Source: Erpobdella octoculata
Lineage: Eukaryota; Annelida; Clitellata; Hirudinida; Erpobdellidae
Assembly: GCA_963978895.1 (NCBI GenBank)
Contig: OZ022247.1
Span: 19,156,410-19,220,409 of the forward strand
Length of the DNA: 64,000 nt
Reading direction: 5' to 3'
Under the pieces are notes generated by a model. It was given only the letters and a program-made list of their open reading frames with translations, was not told the origin of the DNA and searched no databases. Position 1 is the first letter of the stretch. Each line of letters starts with the position of its first letter. Position numbers and translations under genes: made by a program. Positions 34,128 through 46,136 of this stretch are shown one piece after another.

Positions 34128-34166
34128 AAACACCACCGACATTTGCTTTGTAATTGCAAAAATAGA
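34128..34166 (+). promoter_or_regulatory. PSE-TATA unit 24
   Basis: Core AAACACCACCGACA (34128-34141), 16 bp, then AAAAATAGA as an A-rich TATA substitute. It carries a twister-SINE 30 bp after that box, same orientation. Confidence 0.55.
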
Positions 34167-34187
34167 ACAATGTTGAAATCCATTGGT

Positions 34188-34336
34188 AACTCCGCCTCGC
34201 TAATTGCTAATTGCCTGGATAAAGGAGGAGGGACAGTTTAAAAGATCAAATAGGATCTACGACAAGAAGTACTTAGGTGTTTCTTACATACAGCCATTTC
34301 AGTCTTAAAACACCTGGTGTAAAAGACTATAAAAAA
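34188..34336 (+). mobile_element. Twister-SINE copy 6 (ribozyme deleted)
   Basis: Target duplication ATCCATTGGT / ATCAATCGGT (34,178-34,187 and 34,337-34,346). It starts at AACTCC. The P3 3' strand, the P4 5' strand and the UCCCAAGC loop are deleted, leaving CTAATTGCCTGGATAAAGG, so the ribozyme is dead. The TSD mismatches also suggest an old insertion. Confidence 0.85.
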
Positions 34337-35642
34337 ATCAATCGGTGTGATTGGTTATGTTACAACTCCGTGTTGTGCTCTTATACCTTTTAAAATGAGT
34401 TGCACAACATCGTAGTAACCAGATATCATGTCTATTGATACCGTTTTTATATGCAAGCGATTTGTTCTAAAACAAAATAAGTAGTCTCAAAAAAAAGTAA
34501 AAATCACAAAATTTTATTATCATCTGAAAACAGCTAATTTTATAAAAGATTTGTGGTTATCTGAACATGTCAACTTTTTGTTAGAATGGTCAAAATTAAA
34601 TCTGTTATGTTGGTGTTTTTTGTTGCATTTGCAAGACCATTGTTATAAAAAAAACTTTCTATTCATATTTGACTCTCGGTTTTCTACGGCATACCGAAAA
34701 TAAACTGTACATGGTTTAGTAACGGTTGAGATTCCCTCCTAGGTCATGTCTACTTTAAACCAGCATATTAATTTCTATTCATACAAATAAAAATTTTGCT
34801 TGTTATGCTGTTTTTGGTAAAAAAATCTTTATTTATTAAGACACCAATTTGTGAAAAAAACTTTACTTGAGCGTTTTTATAGAAAAAACACAATTTCAGA
34901 ATTGTAAAATGTAAAATTGACTTAGATTTATAAACGAATAAAACTTTGCTGTTTTTCCTGATCAAATACTTTGAAAAAAAACTGTCAAGTTATGTTTCGC
35001 GTTGATTTGCTTAAGCAAGCTGTCTTCATAACATAGGCCGATTCCAGAAATTTGACCGTTTTCAGGAGTAGAGTGTTAGTGTTGGTTATTTTGTAACAAG
35101 TGTTAAGGGCAAGAATAAATCTATTATTAGAGCGGATAAATATATGGATGGACACACATATAAACGGTCGATTGGAAGGACGGATGCATGGTTGTAGATA
35201 AAAAAAACCCGGTAAATATACCATATGGCGTGACTCTTGAAACAATAGTTTTACCACTCCTAGCACTAATTATAATTTTTCAAACAGAACATATCATATT
35301 GTAATTTTTTTAAGTTTTTAGTCTATTTTTTCCAAATTTTTATAATTATATTTTATGATTTCCTAAAAAAATCAACAACCTCAAAATATATAGGCAATTG
35401 TGATAAAAAATTGTTTTTTGTTTATTTTTCAACGACGTTTTTTTAAATTGCAGGCCTGAACATATTTTTATTTGATAAACATTAATTATATTTTTATTTT
35501 TTTAATTTGAAAAAAGTCTAAAAGAAATTTTTATTCAATACAGAAAACTTTGCAATTTTAATGAAAGTTTTCATAAGATAAACCAAAATTTCACAGCACT
35601 GCTTATTACAATAACTTTGTTATTTGAAAAAAAAACTCATTA

Positions 35643-35681
35643 ACACACCTTTGATGATCGTTCGGTAATTACTTAAAATGA
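35643..35681 (+). promoter_or_regulatory. PSE-TATA unit 25 (diverged)
   Basis: Core ACACACCTTTGATG (35643-35656), 16 bp, TTAAAATGA (35673-35681). Core and box are recognisable mainly through the exact spacing. Confidence 0.45.
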
Positions 35682-36639
35682 AACTGATTTTATCATGAAA
35701 GAAGCTCGGTTTATTTAATAGTCTGTTGATAGTTCACATATATTCTTGAATAGTGTTAACTGCTTATCAGTTACAGGGATTTAAGTTGCTCTAGTTGCAA
35801 ATCAGTTAAGTCACAGCTGTTATGTATTGTTTTAAAAATTTTACGTTACCGATATTAATGTTGCTGAATTGTCAAAATATTGAGGTTAAAAGAAAAAAAA
35901 ATTATGAAGTTGGACAAATATTTTTTCATACAAGCTTACTATTTTCAGCATGGCGTGACTCTTGAAACAATTCATTGCTTGAATAATTTACTAGCAGGTT
36001 TAATTAATAAACAACTGAACATGACTAAAAATTTTGAAACTATTTTCTCATATTAGAAACTCTTCTTCAATGAATAGAGATTTTTCTACCATTATTTATA
36101 ATCTTATTATTCTGGTTTTTCTTTCACAGCGCTGTCTGTTGGCAAAAAATACACTGCATCAGAAAAAAACAGTATGACAGATGAGTGATTATTTAAAACA
36201 TAATTTTAACAAACAACTTATAATACTCAAATTCTGAAAAAAATTCCTAAACTTTTCCTTTATGTATGGCTTTCCTTTTTTTTGACTGAACACAAACCCA
36301 TTTCTCGTCATCCAATCAATCTGAGATTTGGTCCGTAGGCTCCTAAGGTCCAAACATTAATTTTGAGAGATTGTTTCTCAATGAAAAAAAATGGTTGAAC
36401 GCTCAGCTTAAAAAATTAACGCGTTATGGCGTCATTGTTTATTTCATTGAATAACAAAAAATTTTTAAGTCAACGTTTAACTATTTTCTGTATTCCTATC
36501 AATCTGAAGATTTTTCACTTGGATCCGATAATTCATATTTATTTATTTATTGATCTCGAGCGGAGGACATTAGCCACTTACCCGATCGGTAACGAAGAGC
36601 ACAGACATACAGATAATACATAAGGGGGTCGGTGAGAAA

Positions 36640-38765
36640 ACAGAAAATTGGCAGAACAAAAGCAGTTCACTGCTGAACAACAGAAAATGTGAGCTACATG
36701 AAATAAACATTTCAGGAACATAAATGGTGACAAGGAATTTGTTATTGATGAGAAATGAGACATCGGCTATAAATTCTGCATTTTAATAGTCATTTATATA
36801 ATAGAAAAGACGATAGATCATGGACAGATAGTAAACTAAAAAATCGGCTATAAGTTGTGGACGAAACAATATCTATAGGCAGTAAGTTCCAGTCTTTTAC
36901 AAAACGGTTAGTAAAAAAGAATTTAGACAAGTCCGATAGGCTTAATTGGGAGCGTATTTTTAGATGATGGCCTCGAGTAGATGAATAGTTGAAGGCGAGT
37001 AGGTGGTTTTTCAATTCAGTAGATACTAGGTTGTTGACAATCTTGTAACATAAATTTAGGGTTAGCCGAGAACGAACTGACGCTTGATGGGCGATATTAT
37101 CAAAATGAGATCTGAATTTGAGTTCAGAGTCAATAATAACACCAAGATCTTTTATCTGGCAGAGTAGTTTGAGTGGTGTGTTATCAATAGAGCACTGAGT
37201 TGGAATAGTTTTATGTCTAGAAGAAGACTTGATAGAGCAGACAAAACACTTGTCTGTGGCCAGGTTAAGCTGCCATCTTTTACTCCATGTAGTTATTGTA
37301 TTGATGCTATCCTGAAGGTCTGAGTTTACTAGCTTGGAAGATCTGTATAGTTTAATGTCATCAGCAAAATGCTTGATTGATGTGTTATTTGGGGGTAATG
37401 TATCTACAATGTCATTTATATATATTAGGAATAATGTTGGGCCGAGGACGCTTCTTTTCGAAACTCCACTTGTAACAGCGACACACTTAGAAAGTACTCC
37501 GTTGATCTGAACATAATGTTTTCTTTCATGTTTGTCATGTAGTTTGGGGTGCAAAACAGAATCCAAAGCCTTTTGGAAGTCGAAATAGACTATGTCTGTA
37601 TTCTGTTGATTCTTACGAGCAGACGACCAGTCGTAAACACATTCGAGTAGATTTGAGCAAGTTGATTTGTACTGTCTGAAGCCATGTTGATGTGATGTAA
37701 TAAGGTTATTAGAACTCAAGTAATGCAGAATTTCTTTGTTGATGATTTTTTCCATAACTCGGCAGCAGGTGCAGGTTAGAGAAATTGGTCTGTAATTGGA
37801 GGGTTCGGTTGTCGGGCCTTTGTTGTAAATGGGAGTGACGTACGCCGTCCTCCAAATTAATGGCCAAATTCCAGATTTAAGGGAGAAGTAAAAATGTGGC
37901 AGAGCGGAATTGATTGACTGAATGAACAACGTTTTAAAAAGATGTTAGGAATGAGATCAGGGCCTCTTAAACTTGAACTATCCAGTTGCTGTAAGGTTCG
38001 AAAAACTAACTCAGGAGTAATTAAGACATTCCCAAAATTGTTGAAGATCGAGTGGGAAGACAGTGGGAGATTCCATTATCAGTTGTATAAACACTGGAAA
38101 AATATGTGTTGAAAATGTTGGCTATTTCGGAAGAATCGGAAGTCAAGCTCCCGTCATGTCGCTTCAAGTCACTGATAGAAGAATGCCGAAAAACTTTCTA
38201 TTGACGTAATTGTAGAAACTTTCAAGGTTTTTTTTCAATAAGATTTTTTTTGTAATTGACACGATTTATGGCAAGTTGTGTCATGCAATCTTTAGAAAAC
38301 TTAATGTATTTTGGTTTTATGTGGGGATCCAGGTTAGATTTCCATTTTCTCCATAATCTGTGTTTAGTCCGGTACAGCCTTTTCTGCAACATCATTTTTT
38401 GGTGGATTTGATGTTTACGGAACGATTCTTAACAAAGGGAACACAAAGTCTAGTGCCTTCATCAATATAAGCACAGAACACTAACCAGCACTCTTCGGTC
38501 GAGAAATAGAATTGAAATATCTGATTCCAGTCAATTGCAGAAAATTAGTTGTTAAGACTATGATAGTCCGGCTTGTTGAAGTCAAAATATCTCTGGGATG
38601 TTGCAGACAGCTGTGGTTTTAAGTGGTTAAGGTAGAAAGTTATCATGTTGTGGTCAGATGTGGCAAAGGGTCAGGTTATTTCAAGTTCCAAGACCAGTAG
38701 AGGATCAATTGCTAGAATCAAATCAAGAACATTACTTCCACGAGTAGGTAATTTCACAAATTTCA
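36640..38765 (-). pseudogene. LINE remnant: endonuclease end and reverse transcriptase
   Basis: A 379-codon open stretch (37,929-36,790) holds the reverse transcriptase: TAYVTPIYNKG, NYRPISLTCT, FRQYKSTCSNLLE, VYFDFQKALDSV, SVLGPTLFLIYINDI and the catalytic box FADDIK. Upstream, in other frames (38,770-38,560), comes the end of an APE-type endonuclease: RGSNVLDLILA and SDHNMITF. Frameshifts separate the two. The 5' half is missing. It is a different family from the intact LINE at 42-46 kb (FADDIK against FADDTN, and otherwise low similarity). Confidence 0.75.
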
Positions 38766-38792
38766 CGTGCGAAAACCATAATTATTTCATAA

Positions 38793-38962
38793 CTAGCGGA
38801 CCCGGCGAACTTCGTTTCACCTTAAAGAGTGTATTTTTTAAGCAATAAAGAACAATAATAACAAATATATATATATACTAGCGGACCCGGCGAACTTCGT
38901 TTCACCTTAAAGAGTGTATTTTTTAAGCAATAAAGAACAATAATAACAAATATATATATATA
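38793..38962 (-). repeat. 85-bp tandem duplication of a Helitron 3' end
   Basis: CTAGCGGACCCGGCGAAC and the next ~65 bp occur twice (38,793 and 38,878) with a period of 85. Each copy read on the minus strand ends ...GGGTCCGCTAG followed by T, a Helitron-type 3' end. Confidence 0.85.
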
Positions 38963-39045
38963 TAAGTTTAAAAGAAAACAAAATAAAAAAAGTTCACTTT
39001 AATAGTTTATTAGAAAAACATTGGTTGAGCTCGGGTCGATTCTTT

Positions 39046-39378
39046 TTAATCCAGCACTTTATGATACACTATGTTTTTTGTTTTATTATCGGGCGAAAAA
39101 ACAAATAAATCTGATGGTCTGCCGACACGTGAACACGCCACATACAATTGACCATGAGAAAAACATGCATTATCCATGTTCAGACCACAAACACTCAAAG
39201 ATTGGCCTTGTGATTTGTTAATCGTCATAGCAAATGCTAGGCGAATCGGAAATTGAATTCTTTTAAAACCGCACTGCCTTGCTTCCGACGTTGAAATTTC
39301 TTTGATGAAGCGTTCCAAGTGTAATAACGTGGCATCTCCGAGTAAAGCAACGTTTGTGCAAATGGATCGCTTTGGCAA
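39046..39378 (-). pseudogene. Helitron helicase C-terminal remnant
   Basis: Frame with FPIRLAFAMTINKSQGQSL and GQLYVACSRVGRPSDLFVF, the last conserved blocks of the Pif1-like helicase of Helitrons. It overlaps by frameshift the preceding fragment (39,263-39,622). The ATP-binding motifs are missing. Confidence 0.8.
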
Positions 39379-40503
39379 ATCGCAAAAAACTCGTTAATGT
39401 TGTTGCTGGAGGTGTTTCAGCACGTTGAATAATATTCGACGCGTTAAAATAAACTCGTTGACCATTCTCCAGATGCACAGCCAAATGGACAACAGTGGGA
39501 TGACGTTCGTGAAAAGAGAATGAGAATATACGCCAAATTGCCTCATTGCAGTTCACATATCTACCAATTTGATAGCGTCTAATCTCGTCATTATCTGAGC
39601 TTTGAATGCCAAAAACTGCCATATCGCTGCCTTTCGTTACATATTTGCAGATGTACTTAATTGAATTTACAGATTGGAATTCTCAACATTGCAATGTGTC
39701 TTGAATGTTTTGGAAAGAAGTGGCGAATATGGAACAATCCAACTGTTGTCAACCACGAAATCGTTTACTTCCACTTTCTTTGTGACACTTCGACCGTTAT
39801 CATCGGGTGATCGACGTCGATATAATGGATAGCCATCAGTGCCAGTGATGGTCTCTGTCGTAAATTTTCGTGGATAACGTTTGGAACACTTGCCGTCGAC
39901 CATGCACGGTGATTGGCGGTTGATGGCGACACACGGTCCATGAATCATATTCATAACTACAACATCATGTAGGTCTGGATCGATTTCGGGATCAACCATC
40001 TCGGCATTTATGATATCATCTATTTCGTCAGGTCTAATTTTTTCAACTAACCAAATGAGAATGTGTGCATGAGGCAAGTCTCGTTTTTGCCATTCGATTG
40101 AATGCATCCAGCATCGAGTATCACCAAAAACGTGTTGCTTTACAATGTAGTTCATCAGCGACCGAATTTTTTGTTTGAAGACACGTGCGGTGATGTCGTG
40201 CCGATCACTTGATGTTTGTCCGGGAAGCAGCATTTGAACAATTTCAATCCACTTTGGATTACAGGTGAAGGTAATGAATAGATCTGGCCGACCGTAATGA
40301 CGAACATATGTCATTGCATCCTGCGCATATTCATGCATATGACGCGGACTACCTATATAAGTAACCGGTAGAATAGTTAATCGACCAATGTTAGCTGCAT
40401 CTCCTTCGGTGCTCTTGTCTTCGAGAAGCACGAAGCCGGGCCATACTAACGCGGCGCATTTCTCGCGCTGATTCCAGTTCTTCCGCGGTGGATTGGTTAA
40501 CAT
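39263..40503 (-). pseudogene. Helitron Rep (HUH nuclease) remnant
   Basis: The main frame (40,503-39,667, 278 codons) contains RPDLFITFTCNPKW, VFGDTRCWMHSIEWQKRDLP and the HUH motif His145-Ala-His147 in DLPHAHILIWL. A one-base shift near 39,680 is followed by VNSIKYICKYVTKGSDMAVF, where the two-Tyr motif of Rep lies, and continues to 39,263 as NEAIWRIFSFSFHERHP. Roughly the central helicase is deleted after PPATTLTSF. Confidence 0.8.
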
Positions 40504-41210
40504 TGTTCCGATGCCTAATTGCCTGACGGCTATTTTGGGAAAGATTAGATCTTCTGGGTCGCGGCATTGTTTTGTTATTAATAATGTTTTTGTTAAAAGT
40601 ACTAAAACTTTAAAACTCGCAAATTAATTCCAACGAACGAAAATATAATATTGACAGAACAGCATTGACACTTTGTTAATGCCAAATGGAAAACGGAAAA
40701 TGCGAAACTAAAAATCATATATCTATGCTAAAAATATCTTTTATATTTTTATGGCCCATAAACAATTAGTTTATTTTATATTTTAATTGAAAAAGATATT
40801 TACTTAATTTTTTCTGTGAGATTTTCAATTGTAAACAATGAAATAGTCAGAAAATTTAATAACATGCATGCGCATGCATGTCATTTCACGGAAAATTAAA
40901 CATCTGTATATATCGATAACTCAAACTCCAAATTGAAAATTTATTTTGTCCGTGAGACCAAATAGAGGGTGCTCTACAACTTTGCCATTTGAAGTTTTTT
41001 TCTAGGACGCAATGTTAAGGCTGTATAGCTACCGGGGTACATACTGCGGTCCCCATGGGCCACTCCATGATTCAATGCCAAATTTTTTTAGTTATTCTGT
41101 TAATAGAAGCTAAGAGAAATCCAATAAATCAAAAATCTCTAAAATCGGTTCAGCCGTTCTTGAGTTATAAGTGTCGTAACACAAACCCGACTTCCTTTTA
41201 TATATATAGA
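40504..41210 (-). other. Helitron 5' region
   Basis: No ORF. Near its outer end the minus strand reads ACTCAAGAACGGCTGAACCG, a sequence common just inside the 5' end of invertebrate Helitrons. Confidence 0.6.
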
Positions 41211-41430
41211 TAATATAGTACTGTATATTGATGTAATTGTCGTATATTTATTATGTACTAGCGGGGGCACCCGGCGTTGTCCGGGGTTTTTAGAGGCTTA
41301 CCTAATGCGTTTCTTTTTCGCTCCCGTTTCCTTCCCGCTTGCGCTCCCGCTCCCGGTCGTTATCCGTTCCCTGTCGAGTTCCCGCTAATTTTTTCGCTCT
41401 CAGTTCCCCCCCCCCTAAATCCGATTCTAC

Positions 41431-42038
41431 ACACATACATACATACATACATACATACATACACACATACATACATACATACATACATACATACATACAT
41501 ACATACATACATACATACATACATACATACATACATACATACATACATACATACATACATACATACATACATACATACATACATACATACATACATACAT
41601 ACATACATACATACATACATACATACATACATACATACATACATACATACATACATACATACATACATACATACATACATACATACATACATACATACAT
41701 ACATACATACATACATACATACATACATACATACATACATACATACATACATACATACATACATACATACATACATACATACATACATACATACATACAT
41801 ACATACATACATACATACATACATACATACATACATACATACATACATACATACATACATACATACATACATACATACATACATACATACATACATTCAT
41901 ACATACATACATACATACATACATACATACATACATACATACATACATACATACATACATACATACATACATACATACATACATACATACATACATACAT
42001 ACATACATACATACATACATACATACATACATACATAC
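41431..42038 (+). repeat. (ACAT)n microsatellite, about 605 bp
   Basis: About 150 ACAT units with three single-base interruptions. The His-Thr-Tyr-Ile and Tyr-Val-Cys-Met ORFs are artefacts. The array resumes after the LINE at 46,412. Confidence 0.97.
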
Positions 42039-42335
42039 TATATAACGAGCGGTGAACGGAGCGTTACGTTATGCTTTATAAATAACTAAATAAACGATTT
42101 TTAGGGACATAATAGTTAAGAAAATTATACGACTGAACTTGTTATAAAAATCTCTATCTGACGGTATAGTTTTTTGTCTGTTTTAGTAAATATTTGTAGC
42201 GTTGTTAGTAGAAAATACAAATTCAATTTTGTTGTTGTGAGCCACTCCTTCGAGTCGAATTGGTGATATTAGTGAAGAACACGAATTCAGTATTGTTGTT
42301 GTGAGTCACTCTTTCGAGTCGAATTAGCTCAGATA

Positions 42336-43085
42336 ATGTCTCGCAAGCCGCCAAAGCATGAGGAAATCATGGATTTGTTAACAGAAAATAAAACCATCGA
42401 GTCATTGGCAGATAAAATTAAAGGTAAGATACTACCTGATCTGGAGTCGAGCATCAGAGAGATGTTGAAGGAATCAATGATGGAGCTGGTAACAAAGACC
42501 CTTCAGAATGAGATCAAACCTATTGTTGACAGGCTCAAATTCCTAACAGAGGAGAATCGTACCCTACAACTCAAAGTCGATCAATTGGAGACCCAGATGA
42601 GGAGCGGCAATCTTGTGTTCCACGGTGTACCCGAGTCATCTTACGCAGAAGCAGCCTCTGTTGCCAGTAAGGATGGGGGAGGTCAAAGGCCATCTTCACG
42701 GCAAGATACGGTGAAGGCTGTGATAGAATGTTGTCAGAAAAAGTTGGACCTCGAAATTTCAGAGCGTGACATCACTGCTGGATTTCGCGTACCGGGTCCA
42801 AAGAACGCGCCTCGGCCAATTGTTGTTACATTCGCCTCCAGGCTTGTCAGAGATAAGATCTATGAATTAAGGAGATTACTACGAAAACAAGACACTGCGC
42901 AAAAAGTTTATATAAACGAACACCTAACAAAAAAAAATGCCGACATCTTTTCAAAGGGTAGAAAACTTCTTAAAGAAAAGAAAATTGCTTCCATCTGGAC
43001 CTGGAATGGTGCGGTCTTTGTCAGGCGGGCTGAGTCTGACAGGCCCACCCGAGTTCTAAGTCTGGAGGAGGTTGAAAACTTTTGA
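42336..43085 (+). CDS. LINE ORF1 protein
   Basis: 249 codons. Residues about 25-90 are a predicted coiled coil (ESLADKIKGK, LKESMMELVT, LKFLTEENRTLQLKVDQLE). Residues about 92-230 follow the L1-ORF1-like order: SGNLVFHGVPE, then DISAGFRVPGPK-type DITAGFRVPG, PRPIVVTFAS, VYINEHLTKKNADIF. That is an RNA-binding fold with a C-terminal domain. Such proteins trimerise and coat LINE RNA. The stop is 9 bp before the ORF2 ATG, so ORF2 is probably translated by reinitiation or termination coupling. Confidence 0.8.
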   Translation: MSRKPPKHEEIMDLLTENKTIESLADKIKGKILPDLESSIREMLKESMMELVTKTLQNEIKPIVDRLKFLTEENRTLQLKVDQLETQMRSGNLVFHGVPESSYAEAASVASKDGGGQRPSSRQDTVKAVIECCQKKLDLEISERDITAGFRVPGPKNAPRPIVVTFASRLVRDKIYELRRLLRKQDTAQKVYINEHLTKKNADIFSKGRKLLKEKKIASIWTWNGAVFVRRAESDRPTRVLSLEEVENF

Positions 43086-43094
43086 TTTCATCCA

Positions 43095-46000
43095 ATGGAT
43101 TCTGTCGTTAAAGAAGAAATTTGTTTTGGTTTTGAGAGGTCTGAAGATAATTCTTCTTTATTTGATTCTGGTATTGATCCGGATGACAATTTATTTCGTT
43201 CAATGTATGAAGACACCAGCATTTATGTTTCTCCAAAAGATTTAAATGACCTGACCAATCAACTGCTTCGTGAATTTTTCTCTTTCCTTCACGTTAATTG
43301 CAGGAGTATGAAAAACAAATTAGACGATTTAACGATACTACTTCGCCAAAGTCGAGCTCGAATTTTGGCGGTCACAGAAACTTGGTTGGATGAAAATTCG
43401 TCTAAAGGCATAGAAATACCGGGTTTCCACTTCGTGTTCCAAAATCGAGATATGAAAAGAGGTGGTGGAGTTGGATTTTTTATTGATGAGCGGATCAAGT
43501 ATTCAACAGTTGATGCTTCACTCTGGAACACCAGTGTTACTTCATTCGAGCTTCTTCTAATCTCAATGGATTGTCAAAAAACTGGAAATTTCTTAGTGGG
43601 TGTTATTTATCGTCCCCCGGACACAAATTTACACAGTTTCAACATAGAATTCAGCAATTTGTTAAATTGTCTCGTCAAAAAAAATATGAATATTCTTTTA
43701 ATGGGCGACTTCAATATTGATTTTCTCAGTAGAGAACAGAGCTCGTCTATGGCTGATTTTTTCAATTTACTGGCTTCTTACAGCCTTCTTCCGGCATTTA
43801 CGGCGCCTACCAGGATAACTTCTAAAACTGCCTCTGCAATTGATAACATGTTTACAAACTACCCCTTACAACATTCTATTGCTAGGATTGTGATTGATGA
43901 TATCTCTGATCATCTTCCGATTTTTTTGTCAACTGATCTCGCACCTCGCACCAATACTGAAAGAGATCAGATTTCATTTAGAAGGCTGACCAGCCTGAGA
44001 CAGAAAGAGATGTTTGAACAGATGTTGGGTGAGATGGACTGGTCTGGGGTGATTGGGATGGCCGATGGTGGTGATGCGTCCTCTGCTTACTCATTATTTA
44101 TTAATAAGTATCTCGAAATATATAACAAGTGTTTTCCACTGGTTAAATACACTCGTGGTCCTGCCAGATTTGATAAGGATTGGATGACGCCAAATCTCAT
44201 GAAGTGCTGCAAAAAGAAAAATGCCTTATATAAAAAATACCTCAAGAGCCCGACAGTGGCCAATAAAGAGAAATTCACTGTGTACCGTAATCGCTTCAAA
44301 TCAATGAAAATTGCGACAATCAAAGAATTCTATTCAAAAAAATTCAATTTATGTCAAAACAATGCTAAAGAAACATGGAAAATCATTGGGAGCCTAATGG
44401 GCAAGCGATCTTCTGTGGAGCAGTGCAGGACTTTTGATGCGGGTGACGGGAGTTATTTGACCTCTCCTACAGAAATTGTTGACTCGTTTAATAACCATTT
44501 CTCCAGCATTGGCACAGATCTCGCAAAAAATATATTAATTCCTAATGAAACATTTGATGAATATCTTGGTAATCCCGTGGTCCATTCTTTCGATGCTATA
44601 CCTACAACACCGGACGAGATCATTGAAATATCGACACGATTAAAAATCTCACACAGCAGTGGAATCGACGGAATTGACCCGTGTATTGCAAGATGCTCTG
44701 TTCCACGGATAGCCCATATTCTTTCCTGCATAATAAACTGCTCTTTTTCATCAGGGGTGTTTCCTGATCAGTTAAAGTCGGCAAAAGTAATTCCCCTTCA
44801 CAAATCTGGCAAAAAAGATACCATTTCCAATTATCGGCCAATATCTATTTTATGTTTCTTCTCCAAGTTTTTTGAAAAAGCTATGCACTCCAGGCTCTAT
44901 GGATTTCTTGCCAGATTTTCCATCATTACCAGGAGTCAGTTCGGCTTTAGAAAAAATCACTCAACCTACATGCCGCTCGTTCTGTTGCACTCGAGGGTTG
45001 CGGAGGCTATGGATCGAGGAGACTACATCATCGGCGTGTTTCTGGATCTGGCCAAGGCTTTTGATACAGTGAATCACAAAGTCTTGCTAAAAAAACTTGA
45101 ACACTATGGGGTCCGAGGGATTCCATTAATGTGGTTTGAAGATTATTTGAGCGGTAGAACTCAACAGGTACACTACAACGAAGTTACTTCATCAACGCGG
45201 CGGGTAACTTGTGGCGTGCCTCAGGGGTCGGTGCTAGGCCCTCTTTTATTTCTTGTCTACATTAATGATTTGTGCACTGTTTCGCATCGTCTCGAATTTG
45301 TCTTGTTCGCCGATGATACCAACCTTTTTGCTTCTGGTGAAAACCTAAAAGATTTATATGATGTTACTAATCATGAACTACTTTCCGTTTATAAATGGTT
45401 TTGTGCGAATAAACTTTCTTTAAATATAAGTAAAACCAACTATATTTTATTCCACCATAGAAATAAATTAATTTGTTCTGATTATCAACTTCTTATTGAC
45501 GATAAACCTATTGCGCGAGTTTCCTCGTGTAAATTTCTTGGAATGTTGCTTGATGAGCACCTCTCACTGATTGACCATATTAGTTACGTCACCTCTAAAG
45601 TTGCAAAAAATTGTGGAATTCTATCTCGCGTGAGTCGATTTGTGGATAAAAATATTTCTATGATGTTGTATTACGCTCTCGTTTACCCTTACTTGTCCTA
45701 TTGTAATATTGTTTGGGCTTCAAATTATCCTACACGTCTAAAGTCTCTCCACATCTTACAGAAAAGAATCATCCGAATATTATTTAACTTGCCCTTTACA
45801 TCATCTTGTAAAATGAAAATGATCGAGAACAACCTACTGAATGTATATCAAATTAATTTTTTTCTTGTTAGTATTTTCATGTACAAATATGACAACCATA
45901 TGTTACCGTCGTCATTTGATAACCTTTTCACAAAATCGTCTCATGTACATTCTCATGATGTGCGTTCTTTGCATTGCTTTCGGTCCGATTTTGCTCGAAC

Positions 46001-46136
46001 AACTCTCAAAACATTCTCCATAAAGTGTTATGGTCCGCGGTTGTATTCAAGTATTCCAATAACAATATCCTCATTGAAAAGCATTTCGCTATTTAAAAAA
46101 TCGTTGAAATCTTACATATTACAGCTAGATTCATAA
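43095..46136 (+). CDS. LINE ORF2: endonuclease and reverse transcriptase
   Basis: 1,013 codons, uninterrupted. Endonuclease (about residues 60-280): HVNCRSMKNK, AVTETWLDE, LMGDFNIDF (204-209 core), SDHLPIF (from 271). Reverse transcriptase (about 540-830): KVIPLHKSGKK, SNYRPISIL (about 578), FGFRKNHST, GVFLDLAKAFDTV, CGVPQGSVLGPLLF (about 705), catalytic FADD (about 737-740), then KFLGMLLDEHL. The C-terminal part (GPRLYSSIPITI) resembles the tail of CR1-like ORF2. All catalytic residues looked for are present, so this copy could be active or recently active. No RNase H domain seen. Confidence 0.92.
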   Translation: MDSVVKEEICFGFERSEDNSSLFDSGIDPDDNLFRSMYEDTSIYVSPKDLNDLTNQLLREFFSFLHVNCRSMKNKLDDLTILLRQSRARILAVTETWLDENSSKGIEIPGFHFVFQNRDMKRGGGVGFFIDERIKYSTVDASLWNTSVTSFELLLISMDCQKTGNFLVGVIYRPPDTNLHSFNIEFSNLLNCLVKKNMNILLMGDFNIDFLSREQSSSMADFFNLLASYSLLPAFTAPTRITSKTASAIDNMFTNYPLQHSIARIVIDDISDHLPIFLSTDLAPRTNTERDQISFRRLTSLRQKEMFEQMLGEMDWSGVIGMADGGDASSAYSLFINKYLEIYNKCFPLVKYTRGPARFDKDWMTPNLMKCCKKKNALYKKYLKSPTVANKEKFTVYRNRFKSMKIATIKEFYSKKFNLCQNNAKETWKIIGSLMGKRSSVEQCRTFDAGDGSYLTSPTEIVDSFNNHFSSIGTDLAKNILIPNETFDEYLGNPVVHSFDAIPTTPDEIIEISTRLKISHSSGIDGIDPCIARCSVPRIAHILSCIINCSFSSGVFPDQLKSAKVIPLHKSGKKDTISNYRPISILCFFSKFFEKAMHSRLYGFLARFSIITRSQFGFRKNHSTYMPLVLLHSRVAEAMDRGDYIIGVFLDLAKAFDTVNHKVLLKKLEHYGVRGIPLMWFEDYLSGRTQQVHYNEVTSSTRRVTCGVPQGSVLGPLLFLVYINDLCTVSHRLEFVLFADDTNLFASGENLKDLYDVTNHELLSVYKWFCANKLSLNISKTNYILFHHRNKLICSDYQLLIDDKPIARVSSCKFLGMLLDEHLSLIDHISYVTSKVAKNCGILSRVSRFVDKNISMMLYYALVYPYLSYCNIVWASNYPTRLKSLHILQKRIIRILFNLPFTSSCKMKMIENNLLNVYQINFFLVSIFMYKYDNHMLPSSFDNLFTKSSHVHSHDVRSLHCFRSDFARTTLKTFSIKCYGPRLYSSIPITISSLKSISLFKKSLKSYILQLDS

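Larger units (their letters stand above)
38793..41210 (-). mobile_element. Degenerate autonomous Helitron
   Basis: The minus-strand 5' end is TCTATATATATAAAAGG at 41,210, preceded by A. The 3' end is ...CCGCTAG at 38,878 or the outer copy at 38,793, followed by T. Insertion between A and T is the Helitron rule. Flanking plus-strand sequence TTATTTCATAA then TAATATAG rejoins a class A module. Coding remnants cover Rep and the end of the helicase; most of the helicase is deleted. Confidence 0.8.

Noticed and set aside
41277..42089. Long ORFs of His-Thr-Tyr-Ile and Tyr-Val-Cys-Met
   Set aside because: Translation of the ACAT microsatellite.
42336..46136. Host gene with endonuclease/reverse transcriptase domain
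   Set aside because: Two-ORF layout, poly(A) tail and insertion in a Helitron microsatellite show a LINE.
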